Shown: in pieces, positions 57,759 through 64,000 of the stretch
How the letters are laid out: each line of letters begins with the position of its first letter
Position numbering within the stretch: the stretch's first letter is position 1
Source of the DNA: Favolaschia claudopus
Lineage: Eukaryota; Basidiomycota; Agaricomycetes; Agaricales; Mycenaceae
Direction of reading: 5' to 3'
DNA: 64,000 bases
Assembly (NCBI GenBank): GCA_037176885.1
Contig: JAWWNJ010000024.1
Span: 310,001-374,000 of the forward strand
Position numbers and translations under genes: made by a program
The notes under the pieces: model-generated
What the model saw: only the letters and a program-made list of their open reading frames with translations
Databases searched by the model: none
What the model was told of the DNA's origin: nothing

Positions 57759-58328
57759 ATGTCGATAACAATCCGAGCCTACAAAGAATCCGACTTCGAA
57801 TTCCTCTGGGCAACATTCGCCTCCCGCGTCGAATGGCTAGCCTCCAAAGGCCTCGAAGGCCAATGGGGCGCCGAACCCTGGGACGCCGCCGACAAAGAAC
57901 GAATCCACACCAAAACCCACAAAGAACTCTCCCTCGGCGCCCGCAGCTGGATAGCGCAAGTCGACGCAGAGCCCGCAGGCTACCTCCACGTCACCCCCTT
58001 CCGCGCCGAATACCTCCCGTTTAGCGAAACGGAAGACAAACCCGGAAAAGAGATGTTCGCGAAGATGCTGGTGGTGCATAGGAAGTTCAAGGGAGCGGGC
58101 GTTGGGGAGTTTTTGTTGAGGTTTTTGAAGGGTTTGGCGGTGGAGGAGGGGGCGGATTGGTTGCGTTTGGATTGCTGGAGGGGGCCGCCGGGGAAGGATG
58201 GGCTGGTGAAGTATTATGAGGGGCATGGGTTTGTGAGGGCGAGGGAGTTTGTTGTGCCTGCGAAATACAGCGAAGAACAAGAATGGCCTGGCCAACTTCT
58301 TGAAACCAAGGTCGCTGATTTGCGGTAG
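57759..58328 (+). CDS. GNAT-family N-acetyltransferase
   Basis: Single exon of 189 residues. MSITIRAYKESDFEFLWATF is the usual first strand and helix. ARSWIAQVDAEPAGYLHV is the central sheet. MLVVHRKFKGAGVGEFLLRF is the acetyl-CoA pyrophosphate loop (R/Q-x-x-G-x-G/A pattern). ADWLRLDCWRGPPGKDGLVK is followed by YYEGHGFVRAREF, the typical closing motif. The acceptor substrate is unknown. It is one of only a few intronless genes in the window, and the 5' part is notably C-rich at third positions. Confidence 0.9.
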   Translation: MSITIRAYKESDFEFLWATFASRVEWLASKGLEGQWGAEPWDAADKERIHTKTHKELSLGARSWIAQVDAEPAGYLHVTPFRAEYLPFSETEDKPGKEMFAKMLVVHRKFKGAGVGEFLLRFLKGLAVEEGADWLRLDCWRGPPGKDGLVKYYEGHGFVRAREFVVPAKYSEEQEWPGQLLETKVADLR

Positions 58329-60651
58329 GCATGCCCCGGTTTTTTTGACGCCATGGTGACTGTCCTGTTATATGCATGCTAATTTGCACTGGGCTCACCT
58401 TTCCAACAGGAGATCGTCGTGTACCCTCGACACTACTCACATCGAAGCTTTGCGACGCTTTCTTCTCGCAATCCCGAGCTCCCTACATGTATACGGCCTT
58501 TATGGAAATTTAATTCGCTGTGAAACGAAAAATACGGGCCGTGATAACTCTCAAAATTGCACAAGCAACTCGACAAACGGCCGATTCGCCGTAACAGAAC
58601 CTCAGAATTTCCAGGAATTCGAAGATCCAACTTGAGGCGTCTCAATTACAAAGCACAGGGTAGGAAAGCGCCAACGACATATATATTGACCGACAAGTAC
58701 ATCGAAGGTAAATAAAGAAGAAAAGAGAAGACAAACCCTGCGAATTAAACGTGCTATTGGTCGATCCGAAGATCTCAAGCCGGGGGCCCACGACAAGGGT
58801 GCACGAGGGTAGCGAACCCACCCCCCGGAAAACGCCTGCAGACGCCGGCTCACGATTTGCGCGGCTGTAAAAGGTGTGAGCGAAGATAGAGCGAATAAGA
58901 AGAAAATCGCACCTAAAAAACTCCGAAAAATATAAAACCCTCGCGGCGCCGTTGCTACTCACGGGGCCCTAAAATGACTTCAGCGCCGTGTCGAAATGCG
59001 AGAAGAAGAGAAACTCACCGACTGGGTTGCCACACCCGCCGTAAGGAGGAGACTGTGACCTTGGGTCCAAGGGTGCTGTGAGCCTGATAGTCACCCGAAA
59101 AAACACAACAATAGTATGTGAGTCTCGACTCCGGCTGGGGTGGTTGCTTGAGGGCCTGCCAACGCGAATCAGTCAAGTCAAGACGAAGAAACAATGAAGC
59201 AAACTGACCCAGGGAAAGCCAAGGCCCCGCTACTCCATGAGAGAAGGCTGCAAACGAGGGATCTCCAGCGGATTGGGCCATCGAGCCAGTCCCCGAGCGA
59301 CACACACGATGCCGCCGGTCAAAGGTCTACTGCCCGCCCCCCACGCCCGGTATACAGTCGCCATGCGCATGCCGCCAGACCGGTAACCGTGCGCTCGTAT
59401 GAAGATGGTCGCGTACTATCCTTCTTACGAGAGCAAGGTTACAGGTCCGGAAAGCCGAGCAATGACCTGCCCAGGTAGTGAACCGGCCTCGTCCTTTCGC
59501 TCATGGTCTGAAAGAAAAAGGTGAGTTATGGGGAAGGAGAAAACGCACAAACCTGCGCAACTCGCCCAACACATCTCGTCGTTTGCTGCCTCCTACACAG
59601 CTATCGAGCCACCAACCCGCTCGAAAGATGTGGAAGGCTCAGAAAACGAAGAGATGTGGTGGGAGAGAAGAACGCTCTGAGGAAATTACCCCTAGAACCT
59701 GTTGCTTTTATGCAATATGGCTGAACGCACGGACCACGGCATGTATTGTTATGTTTGTTTCCCCTTTTTCGTGACTTTTTTGTGACCCAAGCGGCGGACT
59801 TTGAGCAAACCTCTGAAATTTCCAAATTTGGAAGATATAGCATCAAAAACGCCGATCGGTATAGCCCTTCCTCATCGAGTAATGCCGTCGCACCGCCACT
59901 GATTGAGTTCATTTGCAGCATTGCTTCCACAATGCTCCCACGGCGTCAATTCCACGAGGCAGACCCTAAGTGAGACTTACGACGAGTGGTGTCTCACTTC
60001 ACGAATATGTCAAATCATTAGGTGATTTATTCTATCGAGGAACAGTTCCGAGTCTTGCGTTTGGCATTTTGGAACCCGATAACGTCACTCGACACGCTAA
60101 AATTGGAACAGCGGATTATCGCTACGTTCCTGATGACCCCTTGCGACTTTGTATCGATACCTATCAAGATCAACCCTACTTCCGGGCATATACGAGGTCA
60201 TAACAAAAACGCGAGACCGAAGCGGGAAGACAAGGGATGGTTTGTTGTACCTAAGAGGAATTTTCCTGATGTTGTGGCCGACTTTAGTCTACCGCATAAA
60301 ATTGCACGATGAAAGAAGACCGGTCTGTTGAGAAGTATTTAGGGCCGAAATTTCCATAAGGGAGAACGCGTCGAGAAGGAGATTTCACGATTGATTGAAA
60401 AGTAAGATACAATTTTGGGAATTTCAGCTCAAGATTTCAGGCTATCGCGGCAAAGGGCGAATGATGTAGGGTGAATGAAGATGTGAAGCGGAAGATGAAG
60501 GGAGCGGATGAGATGAAATGAGGGCCATGTTTGATCTAGCTTCGGCCTGTTATAATATATGTACGAAGATATCTGAGGGGTGTTGAGTGATGCTTTACAA
60601 ACGAGGAGCAACCCGCCGCCGCGATATATACTTACTGCTACGACGATCGCT
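58329..60651. other. 2.3-kb gene-poor region
   Basis: Open frames are short. The most protein-like is 59194-59478 (94 codons, with VTVRSYEDGRVLSFLREQ), but it has no clear promoter or continuation. A second, 60022-60312, is also unmatched. The region may hold relics or an untranslated RNA. Confidence 0.4.
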
Positions 60652-61219
60652 TTAGATCTGGGTCTTCTTCCAGTAGGAGATGAGATATTCAATGTCGACA
60701 TTGCCGGTGATGAGCCCAATGTGATGAGTAGGGTCATGCATGTCAAACACGCCCGGCTCAAAAGAATGAGGGGGGAAGATGGCTGCTGAAAATATCATGC
60801 TGCCTAAACATGGAACGAGTAAGTGGTCCTGTTCGAATTTTTTCTAGCCAAGACTTACAAGGGGTTTGAGTATGCCCAGGGGTAAGCCCTATGACCTGTT
60901 TCGCGGCCTTGACCACAACCCCTGCCGTCGTCTTCTGGCCAGGAGCTGGGCTTGGAGACCCGGGAGGGTGGGCAATCTTGATGAACGTCACGACCGCAAT
61001 GGAAGGTGCACTCAAGAGGCCGGTGGAAGAAGGACCTGGATTATTGTAGACCTGCTGCGTCTCATTGAAAGTAACGGGGGTGTAGACGACATTGGCAGGC
61101 ACGTTGATTTGCTCTCTGATTTGTGCGCGCACGAAGCGATCCATATGGGGTGGAATCAAGTCCGGATTGCGGATTCCGCGACTGTCCCACACGACGGGTT
61201 GGGTTTCAGAGGACGACAT
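60652..61219 (-). CDS. Small conserved-looking protein of unknown function
   Basis: Two minus-strand exons (60859-61219, 60652-60803) give 170 residues. The intron has a strong GTAAGT donor and TTTAG acceptor, and reading stays natural across it (HTQTPC to SMIFSAAIFPPH). Features: MSSSETQPVVWDSRGIRNPD, a hydrophobic strand SIAVVTFIKIAHPPG, and an end ITGNVDIEYLISYWKKTQI. There is no signal peptide or membrane helix. I do not recognise the family. Confidence 0.65.
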
Positions 61220-62074
61220 CGACAAAAACGAGGAAGTGGCAAAACTCTGTCAACTTTTCAATATACGTATGTTCTCGGACTCGGATGTGGTTAAAGGACA
61301 AAGGGCGCCGCGGCGAACAGAGTATTGACGTAATGCCAACTACTTTGACGTTTCGGGATGATTTCGATCCTTCCCGAAACTCACATCGAGTCTTCCGAAG
61401 AATCTCAGGTTGAAGCAACCGTTTGACAACGATTGAACGGACGCTTGTAAGAGGCTCGGAAGATCCATAATCGACTTAAACATAAATAAGCAGGAGCTTC
61501 TGCCTCAATGGTACGCTTACTAAGTACTCATACCTTTCCTGTTTGACACGAATTTGGGCAAGATTGGGAGGACGGACAATTCCTTGATCGAGTTCATAAG
61601 CGCCTCCTCATAACTGCCTCAAGAACCTACAACTTTGATTGTCCCTAAATACGGTAAAGTAACAGTTTGCTGAGAGTTTGTAAGACAAGGTAAGACATCC
61701 GGCTCGCGCAACAGCCGGAGTCCCAGTCACGGAATTTGAGTTCAAGTTCAGCTTTTGGGGCATTTTGCGCTGTATGACGAAGCGCTCTCCATGTATCGCG
61801 ACTGGAAAATGTAGTATGAGTCTGATTGATTTTCTTCACGAGAAATGCGAGTCGATGCGACGATGCGAGCCGCAACACGGCGACGGTCGGGGAAAGAAGG
61901 AAACCGTGTGACTGCGTGACTGCGTGACAATAATCACATGGGTTCGGCGTTTAGCTCGGCGTCTTACTGGGTTTGTCGCGTTTTATTTCAGCCCTTCGGC
62001 TTCGAGTTGTGTTTCTCAGTGTACATAAATATGGCCGCCCTCGGACCTGACCAGTTTCACCCTTTCCCACATCG
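61220..62074. other. Intergenic region
   Basis: About 850 bases between two divergently transcribed genes; no supported gene. It should contain both promoters. Confidence 0.45.
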
Positions 62075-64000
62075 ATGCCCTTCTTCAAGTCAAAGGCTCA
62101 CCACGGCGTCGACCACCCCGACCCCCACGAATCCCGCCTCGAGATCTTGCTTGACCGTGAATATGTTTTCCTTCGTGGTTCTGGCGCCGACGTAGAGCCT
62201 GCCCTTATTTCGGGAAACGTGGCTTTATACTTGACGGAACCCACTGCACTTCGTTCTATCTCGCTGCAGTTCCGAGGCAAGGCTTATCTTCCCGATCCGC
62301 CCCAAGAAAATCAATCTTCGAGCACTTCGGCGTCGACATTCATCGTTTGCAAGCATGACTGGTCATTTTTGGAGGGACCGAAGAAGCACAATCATACCTT
62401 GAAAGCTGGGAAACATCTCTTTCCATTTCAGCTTCAGGTCGGTGGGGCAATTCCTCGCAGTGTTATCACGGATGCATTCGGCGGCGCCTCTATAACCTAC
62501 AAGCTGCGAGCTGTTGCTCAGCGTGCAGGAGCCTTCAGCCATAATATTCAGGCGGTGGTGCCCGTGTATCTTGTACGCTCATTAGGTTCAACGTCGCTCG
62601 AATATCAGCAGACGAACGAGTTGGAGCATGCATGGGCAGGAAAGTTGTTGTTCTCCGTCGCCATCCCACACAGTGCATGGGCTGCGGGTGACGAGTTTGT
62701 CGCTTTACTCAAAGTCAGCCCACTTGTCAAGGGTGTTGGCGTGCTCAGCATTACCACTTCTCTCCGAGAAACAACCAGGATTCATGGGCGACCCAATCCC
62801 GTTACGCGGACGGTCGCGAGTGTAACACATGAGATACTAGGTGGGAAGGCCGTGGAGATGCGAGATCCTGTGGACAAGAAGGGCAAATTCTCACAGTTCA
62901 ATCTTCCCCTCTCTTTGCGTTCTCCTGCCACGCCACTTAATGAAGCTGGTCCCAGCACGCAAGATGGTAGAGCCGGTAGCAATATTCCGAGTCATACTCA
63001 GCCTCAACCGCCCCATGATCCAGCTCAGAGTGAAGATGACATTGTAGGCACTTTTTTCGTCGCTTCACCCTTCGCTCATGGCATTGCTAGGTCACAACTC
63101 TCCCTTTGCGTATTCCCCGTCACTTATCGCCGAGCCATCCTCTCGAACCCATCAGAGTCTCTCATCTAATTCACTGGAGTGTCCTTGTGACGAACGCAGA
63201 TGGCCACATATCCGAATTGTACTGTTCACTGCCTGTCATACTTTTGGACTCGCAGCTTTTGAGCGAGGCACAAGCCCACACAAAGCTGGCGCGCCAGCTT
63301 CTTGTCGGTGGCCCAGAGGTTCTCGTAGAAACTGCCCCCGAAGCACACGAGCTTCCAAGCTACATCGAGCATGTACGCGATCGCGTCGCTAACATGTTTC
63401 TCCCAGAAGGACAGACACTGCGTGTTACCAATCCTTGGATACAGCTGGGTGTGAGCCCAATCTTTGGCGATCAACCGCAATCGTGCAGCAGCAACGGTTC
63501 GCCGCTGCAAGTCATTTCCGACTCGAACGACGCATACGTTCCTGATCCCGACCACCCCGTCTTCCTCGATTGGGTCAACGCGGAGCTCCTCATTTCGCAC
63601 GGCGTAACAAAATACCCGCGGCTCACAGATCCTGGCACCTCCACACCAGACGACGGCGGTTCGCAGACTCCCGGCTCCGATCATCCTCCTACGCCGCCCA
63701 CGCCCCCGACGACTGGAGTCACTACATATACCCACACCAGCGCCGCAAGCCGCGAGCTCCCGCAGATCTTCACCGCGACTTTGGAGCCGACCAGCACATT
63801 TACACACCCCAACTGGCTGAGCGCGCGTCCGGATCCGAAAGACCCACGCGTTTCGTCCGTAGACATCCAGCGACGCGTGAAGGAGGTATCGGTGCCGCAT
63901 CCGGAGATGGAGTCGGTGCTGCTTCATCGTGCCTTTACGGAGGTACCAGATTATGAGGTTGCGTTGAGGGGCTTTCTCGGAGGTGTACCGCCGTTGAGTA
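62075..64000 (+). CDS. Arrestin-domain protein, 3' end outside window
   Basis: Two exons (62075-63043, then 63091 to the window edge and still open), with a 47-base intron. The first 323 residues hold an arrestin N-terminal fold (ISGNVALYLTEPTALRSISL, QFRGKAYLPDP, KAGKHLFPFQLQVGG, ITYKLRAVAQRAG), then the C-terminal arrestin sheet (LEHAWAGKLLFSVAIPH, DEFVALLKVSPLVKGVGV). The second exon continues with IHWSVLVTNADGHISELYCS and Pro/Thr-rich stretches. Fungal alpha-arrestins recruit Rsp5-type ubiquitin ligases to plasma-membrane transporters. PY motifs, which would confirm this, are not seen in the part present. Confidence 0.85.

Noticed and set aside
59194..59478. 94-codon frame in the gene-poor 58-60 kb region
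   Set aside because: The protein is arginine-rich and partly plausible, but there is no start context, promoter or partner exon, so it is only mentioned in the region note.

Overview
The window comes from a filamentous basidiomycete, very probably an agaricomycete. Most genes are cut by many introns of about 40-60 bases with GT...AG ends. The gene content fits: a CBM1-bearing GH45 pair, TUP1, an ARM-repeat family common in mushrooms, a self-priming Ty3/gypsy chromovirus, and compact divergent promoters. Exon models were worked out by hand from reading frame, splice-site and protein-family agreement. Most of them close to an exact multiple of three.

Layout. 1-7064: 3' end of a GH18-like gene, a large zinc-motif protein of an uncharacterised family with an AlkB-like C-terminus, a macro-domain phosphatase, and an ARM-repeat gene built from exon-sized repeat modules. 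7065-16654: gene-poor DNA with a 58-bp tandem repeat, a roughly 120-bp repeat array, and inside that array a complete, very young LTR retrotransposon (8544-15395). 16655-24301: TUP1, two tandem GH45 endoglucanases (the second with CBM1), and an RCC1/PHD-finger protein. 25711-36144: a dense housekeeping block with CDK7/KIN28, a dual-specificity phosphatase, MED4, a CLC chloride channel, a small acidic protein, RPB7 and TGS1. 36432-48395: a 5' fragment of a second ARM-family gene, VPS10, SND3/PHO88, a candidate small CaaX-ended protein, COX6, a decayed GMC oxidoreductase, and an intron-bearing tRNA-Ile(AAU). 48834-64000: a Ser/Pro-rich protein, a large multi-Cys-module/AT-hook protein, a TPR-DnaJ co-chaperone, a GNAT acetyltransferase, a small unknown gene and an arrestin-domain gene running off the end.

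How the genes relate. Five genes belong to the RNA polymerase II system (TUP1, KIN28, MED4, RPB7, TGS1). VPS10, SND3 and the CLC channel serve membrane trafficking and ion balance. The GH45 pair is secreted cell-wall-degrading machinery. The most informative unusual element is the retrotransposon. Its predicted transcript start is perfectly complementary over 12 bases to the site just after the 5' LTR, as in Tf1-type self-priming. Its Gag stop sits on a canonical -1 slippery heptamer followed by a stem-loop. Its downstream frame carries two in-frame TGA codons.
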